Positions 10,442 through 20,398 of a stretch of 64,000 nucleotides of DNA are shown here, in pieces. The stretch is from assembly GCF_900111105.1 (NCBI RefSeq), contig NZ_FOGC01000010.1, positions 95,198 through 159,197 on the forward strand. Direction: 5' to 3'. Each line of letters starts with the position of its first letter. Positions within the stretch are counted from its first letter, which is position 1. The stretch comes from Rosenbergiella nectarea. GTDB taxonomy: Bacteria > Pseudomonadota > Gammaproteobacteria > Enterobacterales > Enterobacteriaceae. A program made the position numbers and the translations under genes. The notes beneath the pieces are model-generated. The model was not told the origin of the DNA. It made no database searches and worked only from the letters and a program-made list of their open reading frames with translations.

Positions 10442-11452
10442 TTACTGACGTGATTCGTCTTTACGTTCTCGTCCCAACAGAGCTATGGCTGCCTCTTGGG
10501 TGGGTTTTCCGCAATAGAGCACTTGATAAATTTGCTCAACAATCGGCATTTCTACCCCAACGCTCGCCGCAAGTAAGTAAACTTCTTTGGTATTGCGATA
10601 GCCTTCTACAACCTGACTAATCGTTTCTTGCGCGTCTTCAACCGACGTACCTTGCCCCAACAACATTCCAAAACGGCGGTTACGTGACTGGTTATCTGTG
10701 CAGGTTAATACTAGATCGCCTAAACCTGCCATGCCAGTGAAGGTCTCGGCTTGCGCACCTAATGCCAAGCCCAAACGAGACATCTCCGCTAAGCCGCGAG
10801 TAATTAACGCTGTACGAGCATTGGCACCAAACCCCATACCATCTGACATACCTGCTCCGATGGCGATAACGTTCTTCACTGCACCACCCAATTGCACACC
10901 GGTCATATCATTATTGCTGTAGACCCGAAAACTTTTACCACAATGGAGTTTAGTCTGTAAGTCCATCGCAAATTGTGCATTCTTCGATGCTAAAGCAATC
11001 GCGGTGGGCATGCCCGCAGCAAGTTCCTTAGCGAAGGTCGGCCCGGAAATTACCGCGAGGGGAATATCGGGACCTAAAATTTCTCTCGCGACCTCTTCAA
11101 GCAAACGCCCCGTCTCAACTTCTAACCCTTTTGTCGCCCAAACTATACGTGTATCCGGAAGTAAGAATGGGACGATCTGTCTTAAAACTTCACCAAACAC
11201 ATGACTTGGCACAACAATTAAGAGATCACGGCTTAGGGCGACGGCTTGGTTAAGCTGAGAAGTTAATGCAAGATTTTCTGGGAAAGGCACATCGGAAAGG
11301 AACTCCGCATTGCAACGTTGTTCACTTAAACGGGCGATATGTTGTGGGTTATGCCCCCATAACATCACTGGATAACCATTACGAGCCAAGGTTATCGCTA
11401 AAGCGGTGCCGTATGAACCGGCACCGATAACACTTACACTTGCTTCACGCAT
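10442..11452 (-). CDS. gpsA: Glycerol-3-phosphate dehydrogenase [NAD(P)+] GpsA
   Basis: GpsA reduces dihydroxyacetone phosphate to sn-glycerol 3-phosphate for phospholipid synthesis in the cytoplasm. The N-terminal Rossmann motif is [12 protein letters not shown] (residues 8-19); further family signatures are [30 protein letters not shown] (catalytic Lys) and [17 protein letters not shown]. Length is 336 aa (E. coli 339). The gene starts 5 bp after the secB stop and is part of the secB-gpsA-cysE order conserved in enterobacteria. Confidence 0.97.
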   Translation of the reverse strand: MREASVSVIGAGSYGTALAITLARNGYPVMLWGHNPQHIARLSEQRCNAEFLSDVPFPENLALTSQLNQAVALSRDLLIVVPSHVFGEVLRQIVPFLLPDTRIVWATKGLEVETGRLLEEVAREILGPDIPLAVISGPTFAKELAAGMPTAIALASKNAQFAMDLQTKLHCGKSFRVYSNNDMTGVQLGGAVKNVIAIGAGMSDGMGFGANARTALITRGLAEMSRLGLALGAQAETFTGMAGLGDLVLTCTDNQSRNRRFGMLLGQGTSVEDAQETISQVVEGYRNTKEVYLLAASVGVEMPIVEQIYQVLYCGKPTQEAAIALLGRERKDESRQ

Positions 11453-11457
11453 CGTGA

Positions 11458-11919
11458 TTAAGCATCCTGCGCGGCTTCACCACCTTCTTGCTGCTGAAGG
11501 TAGTTCATGAAAAGCGCGTCAAAGTTGACTGGCGCTAAGTTCAATTGCGGGAAGGTGCCACGAGATACCAGCGCCGAGATACATTCACGCGCATAAGGGA
11601 ACAGGATGTTAGGGCAGTAAGCGCCTAAGCAGTGAGCCATTTGCGAGCCTTCAATTCCTGAAATGGTAAAAATACCCGCTTGCTGAACTTCACACAAGAA
11701 AGCAGTATCTTCACCGACCGTTGCGGTTACCGTTACGCGGAGTACCACTTCGTAGATCCCTTCGGAAAGTTGAGTCGATGCAGTATCGAGGTCCAACTTA
11801 ACATCAGGTTCCCACTCTTTTTGGAAAATTTGCGGAGCATTAGGTGCTTCAAAAGAGATATCTTTGGTGTAAACACGCTGGATCTGGAAAGTCATTTCGT
11901 TTGGGTTCTGTTCAGACAT
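11458..11919 (-). CDS. secB: Protein-export chaperone SecB
   Basis: SecB is a homotetrameric cytoplasmic chaperone that keeps preproteins unfolded and delivers them to SecA. The product is 153 residues, acidic and almost collinear with E. coli Sec[20 protein letters not shown], the CEVQQAGIF strand, and the [18 protein letters not shown]-terminal region. I place the start at the ATG at 11919 (MSEQNPNEM), matching E. coli, rather than the in-frame TTG at 11928. Confidence 0.97.
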   Translation of the reverse strand: MSEQNPNEMTFQIQRVYTKDISFEAPNAPQIFQKEWEPDVKLDLDTASTQLSEGIYEVVLRVTVTATVGEDTAFLCEVQQAGIFTISGIEGSQMAHCLGAYCPNILFPYARECISALVSRGTFPQLNLAPVNFDALFMNYLQQQEGGEAAQDA

Positions 11920-11955
11920 GGTACTCAATCCTTTAAAACAAAATAGCGCCTATCG

Positions 11956-12210
11956 TTAGGCATTCAGTAGTGGGTCTAGTTGTGCACGCTGTTCCAATGC
12001 AAACAAATCATCGCATCCGCCGACATGGAGCTGATCGATAAAAATCTGTGGCACCGTCGTACGCTGACTACGATCTATCATTTCTGCCCGTTTTTCGCTG
12101 TCATTATCGATCGCAATTTCGTGGTATTTCACACCTTTTTGATCCAACAATGCTTTTGCACGATGGCAAAAGGGACAAGTTTGTTTAGTGTAGATATCAA
12201 TGGATGCCAT
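11956..12210 (-). CDS. grxC: Glutaredoxin 3
   Basis: GrxC is a small cytoplasmic glutathione-dependent thiol-disulfide oxidoreductase. The 84-residue thioredoxin-fold protein has the dithiol active site CPFC at residues 12-15, the cis-proline region TVPQIFID and the glutathione-binding GGCDDL motif. It precedes secB by 36 bp in the conserved yibN-grxC-secB order. Confidence 0.96.
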   Translation of the reverse strand: MASIDIYTKQTCPFCHRAKALLDQKGVKYHEIAIDNDSEKRAEMIDRSQRTTVPQIFIDQLHVGGCDDLFALEQRAQLDPLLNA

Positions 12211-12227
12211 AAAAGCCTCTTAAGAAT

Positions 12228-12659
12228 CTATTTGCCACGGACTAATGGAAGGTTTTCACTGCTCCAACCACTAATACCCTCTTTTAATACCGTTACTTTT
12301 TCAAAACCTGCTGCAGTAAGTTGGGCTGCAGCATCACCTGCGCTCTGGCCGGTTGCGCAAACTACGATAATCGGTTGAGATTTGTACTTCTCAAGCTCAG
12401 TAAAATTACCTTTCTTAATCTCATCGCTGCTCACTTGGAGTGCGCCAGAGATGTGACCACGACGGAAATCATCACGCCCACGCACATCAACCACGACAGC
12501 ATTTTCTTTGTTAATAAGATGGGTAGCTTCGCCACGCCCAATCAATTTAACTTTGGAAAATAGGCCTTTGAAAGTCGTAAAAATTACTAATACCAGTAAT
12601 ACCACCCAAGCAAGGCTTAAGATAAGGTGATTCTGCACAAATTCCATAATTTCTTGCAT
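12228..12659 (-). CDS. yibN: Membrane-anchored rhodanese-like protein YibN
   Basis: The 143-residue protein has an N-terminal transmembrane helix ([19 protein letters not shown], about residues 13-31) followed by a cytoplasmic rhodanese domain ([20 protein letters not shown]). The putative active-site loop is [14 protein letters not shown], with a catalytic-type Cys. The physiological role is not well established in the family. Its position directly upstream of grxC matches E. coli, but the expected divergent neighbour gpmM is missing here. Confidence 0.92.
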   Translation of the reverse strand: MQEIMEFVQNHLILSLAWVVLLVLVIFTTFKGLFSKVKLIGRGEATHLINKENAVVVDVRGRDDFRRGHISGALQVSSDEIKKGNFTELEKYKSQPIIVVCATGQSAGDAAAQLTAAGFEKVTVLKEGISGWSSENLPLVRGK

Positions 12660-12897
12660 AAGAAAAACAACTCCGAGAACGATCTACTATAAATGTATCC
12701 GCGCAGCAGCAATGCACTGCGTAGTCAGGACAACATTGCAAAATGGGAATCATCTACTGTAATAACCTTAGACGGGCCCTTTCACACTGCCGAATTCTTA
12801 CCTATTATCTGATTATGCCATTATTATAAGCTGTACACTATAAAACCCGAGCGTTACTCTGGTAACCTGTGAAACATCATGGAATAATCTCAGCCTT

Positions 12898-14199
12898 ATG
12901 ACGGAAAAAAAGCGTTTCACTTTATCTTTTTCAGCTCGGCATAATACGATTTTGTCTACTCAATTTCGCTTTTTACCGATGACGTCCAGCCTGCTCCTGT
13001 GTGCGGGCCTATTGACCTTACCTATTTCCAGCCACGCTGACGATAATCAATCGGCGCTTCGCTCGATTCAACAAGATATTGCGGCCAAAGAGCGCAGTGT
13101 TCAAGCACAAAAACAGCAACGTGACGAATTATTGGGTAAATTAAAGAGCCAAGAGAAACTTATCGCCCAAGCCAGTCGACAGTTACGTGAAACACAGCTC
13201 AATTTAAATAGTATTAATAGCGATATCCAAGAACTGACGGACTCAATTGAAGAGCTTATCCGCTCCCAAGCCCATGAAGAAAAGGTTCTTGCCGCTCAGC
13301 TTGATGCGGCTTTCCGTCAAGGTCAGCACAGCGGTATTGAGCTCCTGCTCAGTGGTGAAAATGGTCAACGCAGTGACCGCATGCTGACTTATTTCCGTTA
13401 TTTGAATACAGCACGTCAAGAAAATATCGAGTCACTAAAACAAACTCGCGCCGATTTAGCAGATAAAAAGTCGCAGCTCGAAGTGCGTCAACAGCAACAG
13501 CAAACGCTATTCACCCAACAGAAAGCGCAGCAAGATCAATTGCAGTCAGCCCAGAGTGCACGGCAAAAGACCTTACAGCAATTGAATGTGTCGTTACAAA
13601 GGGATCAAGCCGATCTCGCCGAAATGCGGCAAAACGAAAACCGCCTACAAAACCAGATTGCCCGAGCAGCACAAGAAGCTAAAGCTCGAGCGGCACGTGA
13701 AGCAAGAGCCGCAGAACAAGTCAAACAGCGCCAAGCACAAGCCCAAGCTAAAGGTTCAACTTACCGCCCAACTGAAGGTGAAAAAGAGCTTATTGCCCGA
13801 ACCGGCGGCTTAGGCCGTGCTAATGGCCAATATCCTTGGCCGATTCATGGCCGTCTGATACACCGATTTGGCGACACTCTACAAGGTGAGTTACGTTGGA
13901 AAGGATTAGTTATTGGCGCAGCTGAAGGGACGGATGTTAGGGCAATTGCTGATGGCCGCGTGTTAATGGCCGACTGGTTGCAAGGGTATGGCCTGGTCGT
14001 CGTAATTGAGCATGGTAAAGGCGATATGAGCCTCTATGGCTATAATCAGAGTGCGTTGGTAAACGTTGGCCAACAAGTCAGAGCGGGCCAAGCTATCGCA
14101 CTCGTTGGTAGCAGTGGAGGGCAAGGCGCACCCGCACTTTACTTTGAAATTAGACGCCAAGGACAAGCGGTTAACCCCTTAAGCTGGTTAGGAAAATAA
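12898..14199 (+). CDS. envC: Murein hydrolase activator EnvC
   Basis: EnvC is a periplasmic septal-ring factor, recruited by FtsEX, that activates amidases AmiA and AmiB for daughter-cell separation. The 433-residue protein has a signal peptide ending near the Ala-Asp junction of SSHADDNQ, a long coiled coil (about residues 50-290, very Gln/Glu/Arg rich) and a C-terminal LytM (M23) domain. That domain is degenerate as expected for EnvC: the usual HxH zinc ligands are replaced (LYFEIRR). The N-terminus is about 14 residues longer than E. coli EnvC, so an internal Met at residue 28 is an alternative start. yibQ follows directly. Confidence 0.95.
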   Translation: MTEKKRFTLSFSARHNTILSTQFRFLPMTSSLLLCAGLLTLPISSHADDNQSALRSIQQDIAAKERSVQAQKQQRDELLGKLKSQEKLIAQASRQLRETQLNLNSINSDIQELTDSIEELIRSQAHEEKVLAAQLDAAFRQGQHSGIELLLSGENGQRSDRMLTYFRYLNTARQENIESLKQTRADLADKKSQLEVRQQQQQTLFTQQKAQQDQLQSAQSARQKTLQQLNVSLQRDQADLAEMRQNENRLQNQIARAAQEAKARAAREARAAEQVKQRQAQAQAKGSTYRPTEGEKELIARTGGLGRANGQYPWPIHGRLIHRFGDTLQGELRWKGLVIGAAEGTDVRAIADGRVLMADWLQGYGLVVVIEHGKGDMSLYGYNQSALVNVGQQVRAGQAIALVGSSGGQGAPALYFEIRRQGQAVNPLSWLGK

Positions 14200-14200
14200 T

Positions 14201-15082
14201 GTGCGAAAATTATTTAATTCTCTTATTACTTTTGGTTTCCTAACGTTCGCTTATTCAACCTCTGCAGGACAGTTAGCCCTTGTTATTGACGACTTCGGTT
14301 ATCGACCCACGGAAGAGCATAAAGTTATCGCTCTTCCTAATACTATCTCTATCGCGGTATTGCCTGATGCCCCGCATTCCCACTCGATGGCCACCCTCGC
14401 CCATCAGGCTGGTCATGAAGTGCTGATTCACCTGCCAATGGCACCGATGAGTAAACAACCTCTTGAAGTGAATACCTTGACCCCTGAGATGAGTCTCAGT
14501 CAGATGCAAAGTATTATTGAGCATGCTATTCGCCAAGTCCCTTATGCTGTGGGATTAAATAACCATATGGGTAGCCGGATGACCTCCAACTTACCTGCTA
14601 TGCAAAAGGTAATGAGCGTTCTTAACCATCATCAGCTCTACTTCCTAGACAGCGTGACCATTGGCAATACGCAAGCCGTGAATGCTGCACAGGGAACCTC
14701 AGTAAAAGTGTTGAAGAGAAATGTGTTCTTAGACGACACACAAAACGAAGCGGATATTCGCTACCAATTTCAACGTGCGGTTAAGCTGGCCCAGCGTAAT
14801 GGTTCGGCAATCGCCATTGGTCACCCCCACCCCACGACGGTAAGAGTCTTACAACAACTCCTGCCTACCTTGCCCGCCGATGTTAAATTGGTGAAACTGA
14901 GTCAGTTACTCAATCATTCTGCGACAGCCACGGTTACCCACTCGTCGCCACCGCCGACATTGGCCGCGCATTGCCCTCGTACCCAGCCTTTACGCCAGCA
15001 TAAAGCATCAGAAGGCATTATGATAATTTATACCTCCGTGCGCGACAGTCAATTCATAAACAATATCAAAGCATTATTCTAA
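14201..15082 (+). CDS. yibQ: Divergent polysaccharide deacetylase family protein YibQ
   Basis: The 293-residue protein starts at a GTG one base after the envC stop and is surely co-translated with envC. A signal peptide (LFNSLITFGFLTFAYSTSAG) is followed by a NodB-like barrel: LALVIDDFGY (metal Asp pair), HLPMAP and NHMGSRMT (metal His) and AIAIGHPHPTTV. The family (DUF610, divergent polysaccharide deacetylase 2) sits next to envC in enterobacteria and is thought to act in the periplasm on peptidoglycan-related glycans; its substrate is not established. Confidence 0.9.
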   Translation: MRKLFNSLITFGFLTFAYSTSAGQLALVIDDFGYRPTEEHKVIALPNTISIAVLPDAPHSHSMATLAHQAGHEVLIHLPMAPMSKQPLEVNTLTPEMSLSQMQSIIEHAIRQVPYAVGLNNHMGSRMTSNLPAMQKVMSVLNHHQLYFLDSVTIGNTQAVNAAQGTSVKVLKRNVFLDDTQNEADIRYQFQRAVKLAQRNGSAIAIGHPHPTTVRVLQQLLPTLPADVKLVKLSQLLNHSATATVTHSSPPPTLAAHCPRTQPLRQHKASEGIMIIYTSVRDSQFINNIKALF

Positions 15083-15087
15083 TTTAG

Positions 15088-15104
15088 GCCGCCGGTTAGG
15101 CGGC
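15088..15104 (+). terminator. GC-rich hairpin after yibQ, possible terminator
   Basis: The stem GCCGCC/GGCGGC has a 5-base loop and lies 6 bp after the yibQ stop codon. Only TTG follows, with no full T-tract, so termination here would be weak. Confidence 0.5.
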
Positions 15105-15191
15105 TTGCTGCCATCCTTTAGTTAAGATGGTATGATTTAAGGTAATTCACTCGAATAATGTTCGAGTCTCGTCTTAGTCGAAAGGTGATTT

Positions 15192-16121
15192 ATGATTATT
15201 GTAACTGGTGGTGCCGGCATGATCGGCAGTAATATCGTTAAAGCGTTAAACGATCGCGGCTATAACGATATTTTGGTGGTGGATAACCTCAAAGATGGCA
15301 CTAAGTTCATTAATCTCGCTGATCTTGATATCAGTGATTACATGGATAAAGAAGAATTTTTGATGAGTATTGTGGCCGGTGATGAGTTAGGACCTATTGA
15401 AGCTATTTTCCACGAAGGTGCATGCTCTGCAACCACCGAGTGGGACGGTAAATACATGATGGACAATAATTACCAATACTCTAAAGAACTCCTACATTTT
15501 TGTTTAGAGCGTCAAATTCCCTTCTTATATGCATCGTCTGCGGCCACTTACGGTGGACGAGATAGCGATTTTATTGAAGAGCGCCAATACGAATCGCCAC
15601 TCAACGTCTATGGCTACTCTAAAATGCTGTTTGACCATTACGTAAGAAGTATTCTTCCTGAAGCTGACTCGCCAGTGTGTGGATTCCGCTATTTTAACGT
15701 ATATGGTCCCCGTGAAGGCCATAAAGGCAGCATGGCGAGTGTGGCCTTTCACCTTAATAATCAAATAAACCAAGGTGAAAATCCCAAGCTATTTGCCGGT
15801 AGTGAGCAGTTTAAACGTGACTTTATCTATGTTGAAGATGTCGCTGACGTGAATCTCTGGTGCTGGGAAAACGGCGTTTCAGGAATTTTTAACTGTGGTA
15901 CGGGTCATGCCGAATCTTTCCAAGTCGTCGCTGACGCCGTCTTAGCGCATCATCAACAAGGTGAAGTGGAGTATATCCCTTTCCCAGAGAAGCTTAAGGG
16001 CCGTTACCAAGCCTATACCCAAGCCGATCTCACTCGTCTTAGAAATGCAGGTTATACCAAAACTTTTAAAACCGTGGCTGAAGGCGTAAGCGACTACATG
16101 CGTTGGTTGAACAAGCCTTAA
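15192..16121 (+). CDS. hldD: ADP-L-glycero-D-manno-heptose 6-epimerase HldD
   Basis: HldD (RfaD) epimerises ADP-D-glycero-D-manno-heptose to the L-glycero form used for inner-core LPS. The extended SDR fold is clear: the NADP-binding [14 protein letters not shown] at the N-terminus, the catalytic YGYSK motif (about residues 140-144) with Ser/Ala-Thr in ASSAATYGG, and [10 protein letters not shown]-type substrate loop [13 protein letters not shown]. Length is 309 aa (E. coli 310). It starts the hldD-waaF-waaC operon. Confidence 0.97.
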   Translation: MIIVTGGAGMIGSNIVKALNDRGYNDILVVDNLKDGTKFINLADLDISDYMDKEEFLMSIVAGDELGPIEAIFHEGACSATTEWDGKYMMDNNYQYSKELLHFCLERQIPFLYASSAATYGGRDSDFIEERQYESPLNVYGYSKMLFDHYVRSILPEADSPVCGFRYFNVYGPREGHKGSMASVAFHLNNQINQGENPKLFAGSEQFKRDFIYVEDVADVNLWCWENGVSGIFNCGTGHAESFQVVADAVLAHHQQGEVEYIPFPEKLKGRYQAYTQADLTRLRNAGYTKTFKTVAEGVSDYMRWLNKP

Positions 16122-16140
16122 GAAAGTGGAAGCCTTATCG

Positions 16141-17202
16141 ATGAAAATATTAGTGATTGCGCCATCATGGGTCGGTGACATGATGATGTCTCAAAGCTTG
16201 TATCAAACGCTGAAAGCACAATGGCCACAAGCGATAATTGATGTAATGGCCCCCGCATGGTGCAGGCCACTACTGGCAAGAATGCCAGAAGTTAATCAAG
16301 CGATAGCAATGCCAATTGGCCACGGAAGTCTAGCTTTAGGCGACCGATATCGACTCGGTAAGGCGCTACGTGATAACCATTACGACCGCGCTTATATTCT
16401 CCCCAACTCCTTTAAATCGGCTCTTATCCCTTGGTTCGCGGGGATAAAACACCGTATTGGTTGGTTGGGTGAGATGCGTTATGGCTTATTGAACGATTAT
16501 CGCCGCTTAGATAAAGCCGCGTTTCCTTTAATGGTTGAACGCTATATTGCTTTGGCTTACGAACAGAATAAAGCGACCCGTGACACAGACTTACCAAGAC
16601 CGCTTGCACGGCCAGCACTGGTTGTTTCAGCGCGTGAAAAACTTGAAACTGCCGCGCTCTTCAACTTGCATGCCGATCGTCCACTCATCGGCTTTTGCCC
16701 AGGGGCTGAATTCGGGCCAGCAAAGCGTTGGCCTGACTACCATTATGCTGAACTCGCTAAACAGTTGATTGCAAAAGGCTACCAAATTGCCCTGTTTGGT
16801 TCAGCCAAAGACAATGAGGCTGGCGCTGAAATTATCGCGCGATTAACCCCAGACGAAGCGGCACACTGCACAAATCTAGCGGGGAAGACTGAACTTGATC
16901 AAGCTGTAATCTTACTCGCTCAATGTCATGCTGTGGTCACTAACGACTCAGGGTTAATGCATGTTGCAGCGGCCCTTGGACGGCGGCTGGTCGCGCTGTA
17001 CGGTCCGAGTAGCCCAGACTTTACACCGCCTTTAACCGATGAAGCCCGTATTATCCGCTTAATCACCGGCTACCACAAAATTCGCAAAGGTGAAGCTGAC
17101 CAAGGCTACCATCAAAGCCTGATCGATATTACTCCGAATCAGGTCGTCGCTGAGTTAGAAGCGCTGTTAGCCACGGTTCAGGAGCCTGAATGCGTGTCTT
17201 AA
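16141..17202 (+). CDS. waaF: ADP-heptose:LPS heptosyltransferase II WaaF
   Basis: WaaF adds the second L-glycero-D-manno-heptose to the LPS inner core at the cytoplasmic face of the inner membrane. It is a GT9 (GT-B fold) enzyme with the N-terminal MKILVIAPSWVGDMMMSQSL, the FCPGAEFGPAKRWP donor-site motif and the NDSGLMHVAAALG motif. I start at the ATG at 16141 (353 aa), which aligns with E. coli WaaF; an in-frame GTG at 16126 would add five residues. It overlaps waaC by 13 bp. Confidence 0.96.
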   Translation: MKILVIAPSWVGDMMMSQSLYQTLKAQWPQAIIDVMAPAWCRPLLARMPEVNQAIAMPIGHGSLALGDRYRLGKALRDNHYDRAYILPNSFKSALIPWFAGIKHRIGWLGEMRYGLLNDYRRLDKAAFPLMVERYIALAYEQNKATRDTDLPRPLARPALVVSAREKLETAALFNLHADRPLIGFCPGAEFGPAKRWPDYHYAELAKQLIAKGYQIALFGSAKDNEAGAEIIARLTPDEAAHCTNLAGKTELDQAVILLAQCHAVVTNDSGLMHVAAALGRRLVALYGPSSPDFTPPLTDEARIIRLITGYHKIRKGEADQGYHQSLIDITPNQVVAELEALLATVQEPECVS

Positions 17203-18161
17203 TCATTAAGACGTCCTCCATGGGCGATGTTATTCATACACTGCCTGCGCTGACGGATGCGCTAAAGCAAATCCCGACCATCCGTTTCGACTGGGTCGTG
17301 GAAGAGGGCTTTAGCCAAATCCCCACTTGGCATCAGGCTGTCGATCGTGTCATTCCGGTGGCTATCCGTCGCTGGCGGAAAAATTGGTTGCGTCGCGATA
17401 TACGAGAAGAGCGGCAGCGCTTCTATCAGCAGCTGAAGAGCGTTCACTATGACGCGGTCATTGATGCTCAAGGGCTGATCAAAAGTTCAGCCTTGATTAC
17501 CCGTAAAGCCCAGGGTACTAAACACGGTTTGGACTGGCAGAGTGCCCGCGAGCCTCTTGCCAGTTGCTGGTACGACCGTGGTCATCGGATGAGTAAACAG
17601 CAGCATGCGGTGGAGAAAATACGGGCGCTATTCTCAGCAAGCCTCGGCTATCCACTCCCCAAGACCCAAGGGGATTACGCAATCGCCCAGCATTTTGTCA
17701 ATGCCCTTCCCGCAGAGGCTAATCACTATCTCGTCTTCTTGCATGCGACAACACGTGACGATAAGCATTGGCCAGAAAGCGCTTGGCAATCATTGATAGA
17801 CTTAGTGGTGGCACGAGGCCTTAAGGTAAAATTACCATGGGGTTCGCCGATAGAACAGCAGCGTGCAATACGGCTTGCGGCAGACCGCCCTCAGGTAGAG
17901 GTGTTACCGAAACTTTCACTCAGTGACGTCGCAACACAATTAGCAGGTGCGAGGGGTGTCGTCTCGGTCGATACGGGTCTGAGTCATCTTACCGCTGCGT
18001 TAGACCGCCCGAATATCACCTTATATGGCCCCACAGACCCGTTACTGATCGGCGGTTATGGTAAGAATCAATATGTGATTAAAGGCCAACCTACTGGCAA
18101 AATGAGTGAAATTCAGCCCAACGAAGTGCTTGAAAAACTCACCGCCATTGGTTGTATTTAA
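17190..18161 (+). CDS. waaC: ADP-heptose:LPS heptosyltransferase I WaaC
   Basis: WaaC transfers the first heptose to Kdo2-lipid A. The 323-residue GT9 protein begins MRVLIIKTSSMGDVIHTLPAL (the phosphate-binding N-terminal motif), contains HATTRDDKHWPES in the donor-binding half, and has the VSVDTGLSHLTAAL motif near residue 265. Its start overlaps waaF, and a bidirectional terminator separates it from the convergent waaL. Confidence 0.96.
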   Translation: MRVLIIKTSSMGDVIHTLPALTDALKQIPTIRFDWVVEEGFSQIPTWHQAVDRVIPVAIRRWRKNWLRRDIREERQRFYQQLKSVHYDAVIDAQGLIKSSALITRKAQGTKHGLDWQSAREPLASCWYDRGHRMSKQQHAVEKIRALFSASLGYPLPKTQGDYAIAQHFVNALPAEANHYLVFLHATTRDDKHWPESAWQSLIDLVVARGLKVKLPWGSPIEQQRAIRLAADRPQVEVLPKLSLSDVATQLAGARGVVSVDTGLSHLTAALDRPNITLYGPTDPLLIGGYGKNQYVIKGQPTGKMSEIQPNEVLEKLTAIGCI

Positions 18162-18165
18162 GATG

Positions 18166-18199
18166 AAGGCCTCCAATGTCTTGATTAGCGGGAGGCCTT
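18166..18199. terminator. Bidirectional terminator between waaC and waaL
   Basis: The 9-bp stem AAGGCCTCC/GGAGGCCTT (18166-18174 with 18191-18199) lies between two convergent genes, 5 bp after the waaC stop and 9 bp before the end of waaL. T-tracts are weak on both sides. Confidence 0.65.
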
Positions 18200-18207
18200 A
18201 TCATCGT

Positions 18208-19443
18208 TTAGTGCTTAAGTTGCATTATCCGTCTCGCGCTTAAAAACATTCCCATTAGGAACGCTGAAGCGATTGCTGTTTGGAAAATAAAGGTCTCCTC
18301 GACCCAACCTCTTACAAAGAAATCGGCAAACATCATTAAGAATACCGAGCTATAACAATATCTGATCATATTTTCAGAGCGGCGATAACCTTTAAATGCC
18401 GTCACTAACACGACGAGTACCACACTGACTGATACGAGTAACCCCAAGACCCCACCGGCGAACCAGCTAGATAAGAAGAAATTATGTGGCCCAACAGGTT
18501 CACGGAAAAACCATTGCGGGTATTGCGGTAAGTTATTCGCATAGGCTTTAAGGTAGACTTTGTCACCAATACCCGAACCTTTAACAGGATGCTGCATAAT
18601 CATATCCCAAGCCGCACCTTGCGTACCATTTCCAAAGCGATGGCTACTAGAGGTCTGTTCCAATTTATACGTTAGCACTGATAAGCGGTCATGGAATTTC
18701 ATAAAGATCCCTACACTACTCACCGCAACGATAAGCGTAACCAATAGGGGAAGCTTCCATTCTCGATTAAACAGACACCAAAGGAGTGAGAAAACTAATA
18801 TCGCCAGCCATGCCCCACGTTGTAACAGGCCGAGCATAAGAAAACCGTATAGGCCAGCCACCACGATAAAACAAACTTTGGCTTTTAAACCTTTAGTTTT
18901 CCATAGTAATAAAATACAAGGTAAGGAGAATATAAGCGCTTCAGCAATAAACCGATGATTATAATTTGAAAAAGGATAGATCCCTTGGCGATACTCTACA
19001 TAATAAGAATAAAACTCCTTACCGCCTGAAACTAAAAACATTAGCCCCAAACCGATCAGTAATGACTGACAAATTTGACGATGCGGGAGTTGGCTGATAA
19101 CGAGTGCGAAGGCAATGGGGGCAAGAACCGTCTTTTCTGCAATAGTATTGAAAAAATACTTAAAGCTCATAGAGTTATCGATTGATATCGATGAAGAATA
19201 GACTCCAACGATAAAGAGTAGAACCAAGAATCTGAATATATTATTCTTTATAAGTTCTTTTACTATCTGCTTTTCATTGTAAATGATAAATAGAGACGTA
19301 ATGATTGCACAATAAAAAACGAGGTGCTTATATCGGGTAATACCATCTACGAAAAAAAGCCCAACGAACATAATAAATAGAAATGAGCACCATTTTTTCA
19401 TTCCCACATATCGGCTACAACTAGCCTTTAACTCATTAATCAT
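18208..19443 (-). CDS. waaL: O-antigen ligase family protein (WaaL-like)
   Basis: This 411-residue polytopic inner-membrane protein has about 10-12 hydrophobic segments. In the second half a large periplasmic region carries the Wzy_C/WaaL features: the YNHRFIAEALIFSLP region and GSGIGDKVYLKAY...PHNFFLSSWFAGG, in which the conserved H-N-x-x-L is typical of O-antigen ligases. WaaL attaches undecaprenyl-linked O-antigen to lipid A-core in the periplasm. Position next to waaC and the core cluster supports ligase rather than O-antigen polymerase. Orientation is convergent with waaC, and the gene is separated by 166 bp from the waaZ end. Confidence 0.85.
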   Translation of the reverse strand: MINELKASCSRYVGMKKWCSFLFIMFVGLFFVDGITRYKHLVFYCAIITSLFIIYNEKQIVKELIKNNIFRFLVLLFIVGVYSSSISIDNSMSFKYFFNTIAEKTVLAPIAFALVISQLPHRQICQSLLIGLGLMFLVSGGKEFYSYYVEYRQGIYPFSNYNHRFIAEALIFSLPCILLLWKTKGLKAKVCFIVVAGLYGFLMLGLLQRGAWLAILVFSLLWCLFNREWKLPLLVTLIVAVSSVGIFMKFHDRLSVLTYKLEQTSSSHRFGNGTQGAAWDMIMQHPVKGSGIGDKVYLKAYANNLPQYPQWFFREPVGPHNFFLSSWFAGGVLGLLVSVSVVLVVLVTAFKGYRRSENMIRYCYSSVFLMMFADFFVRGWVEETFIFQTAIASAFLMGMFLSARRIMQLKH

Positions 19444-19609
19444 ATCGTTACCTAACTCAATCTTAGCCTAATTATCTACTGATTATTATGACTGTTAGCG
19501 ACCACGCTGACGGATTGCTCTGCGTAAGCTTGTCTTGCTGTTCTGGCCGCTTACTATAGAGCAAAAATTACGGGGATTCAAAAGATGGTAAAGCCACCCA
19601 TAGATGGCG

Positions 19610-20392
19610 TTATTTTACCTCTTCACCCGTATGTTCGATGAGGGGAATAATGTCGTAAGGAATCACTGTCGTAGTAGAAAGTGTAAAAATCGGCGGGTTA
19701 ATTTTCTCTCTCATAAAGCGTAACACCGCGATAATCTTCTGAGTATCCTGGCTTATCTCTGAGGGCATTGCCGCCTCACCTGGACGCTCATAAAAACGTT
19801 GCCCACCCGACGTCAAATCGAAACCAGCGCAAATAATTTTACCATAACTCAGAGAGTAAGCTAACTGGATAGCCGCGTAAGCGACAGTCTTACAGTTGCA
19901 ATAGCCGACCGTGATATCCTTAGAAAACCCCTTCATTCTTTTCTTTCTTGAGAAGGGGACATCCATCATGACACTCGGGTGTCGGGCGCAAAAAAACGCA
20001 TACTTGAGTTTTTTTAACGGGCCTGACTTCTCTCTTTTGTAGAGCTCTTTTATGATAAAGCAGCGTTCAGCGAGCCAGCGTTGTAAGTCAGCGGGCGCTG
20101 CGTCAAAGACTTCTTGATTGATAAACGTAAAGGCACTCTCGGTCACGTGCCGCTGAAATTCTTCAAGACGCTGTCTCGCAAACCGACCATCCGTCACCAA
20201 ATAGATAAACGGTTTAATGTCCTGATCGAGTAAGTAGCGCGCCGATCCGTTGACCGCGATGATATCCATGGCGCGTAATTGTGAAGTAGAGACCTCTGAG
20301 GCCGAAGGCCCGGAGAGGAAAATTAGGCACGCCGAGTGCCTCCGTTGTTCACGTAGATGAACAAGTTGCGCTGGGGAGAAAAATGAGATCAT
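19610..20392 (-). CDS. waaZ: LPS core biosynthesis protein WaaZ (Kdo III-related)
   Basis: In E. coli, WaaZ is linked to addition of a partial third Kdo residue on the inner core. This 260-residue protein shares the family's conserved stretches as I remember them: IFLSGPSASE, the VNGSARYLL segment, the cysteine-rich GYCNCKTVAYAAIQLAYSLSY and the CAGFDLT motif. There is no signal peptide or membrane segment. It is the last gene of the minus-strand waaG-waaP-GT8-waaY-waaZ operon, 6 bp after waaY. Confidence 0.87.
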   Translation of the reverse strand: MISFFSPAQLVHLREQRRHSACLIFLSGPSASEVSTSQLRAMDIIAVNGSARYLLDQDIKPFIYLVTDGRFARQRLEEFQRHVTESAFTFINQEVFDAAPADLQRWLAERCFIIKELYKREKSGPLKKLKYAFFCARHPSVMMDVPFSRKKRMKGFSKDITVGYCNCKTVAYAAIQLAYSLSYGKIICAGFDLTSGGQRFYERPGEAAMPSEISQDTQKIIAVLRFMREKINPPIFTLSTTTVIPYDIIPLIEHTGEEVK

Positions 20393-20398
20393 GGCCGC

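Noticed and set aside
18560-18958. 132-residue plus-strand frame inside waaL
   Set aside because: It is antisense to a polytopic membrane protein gene with clear ligase features; no ribosome site.
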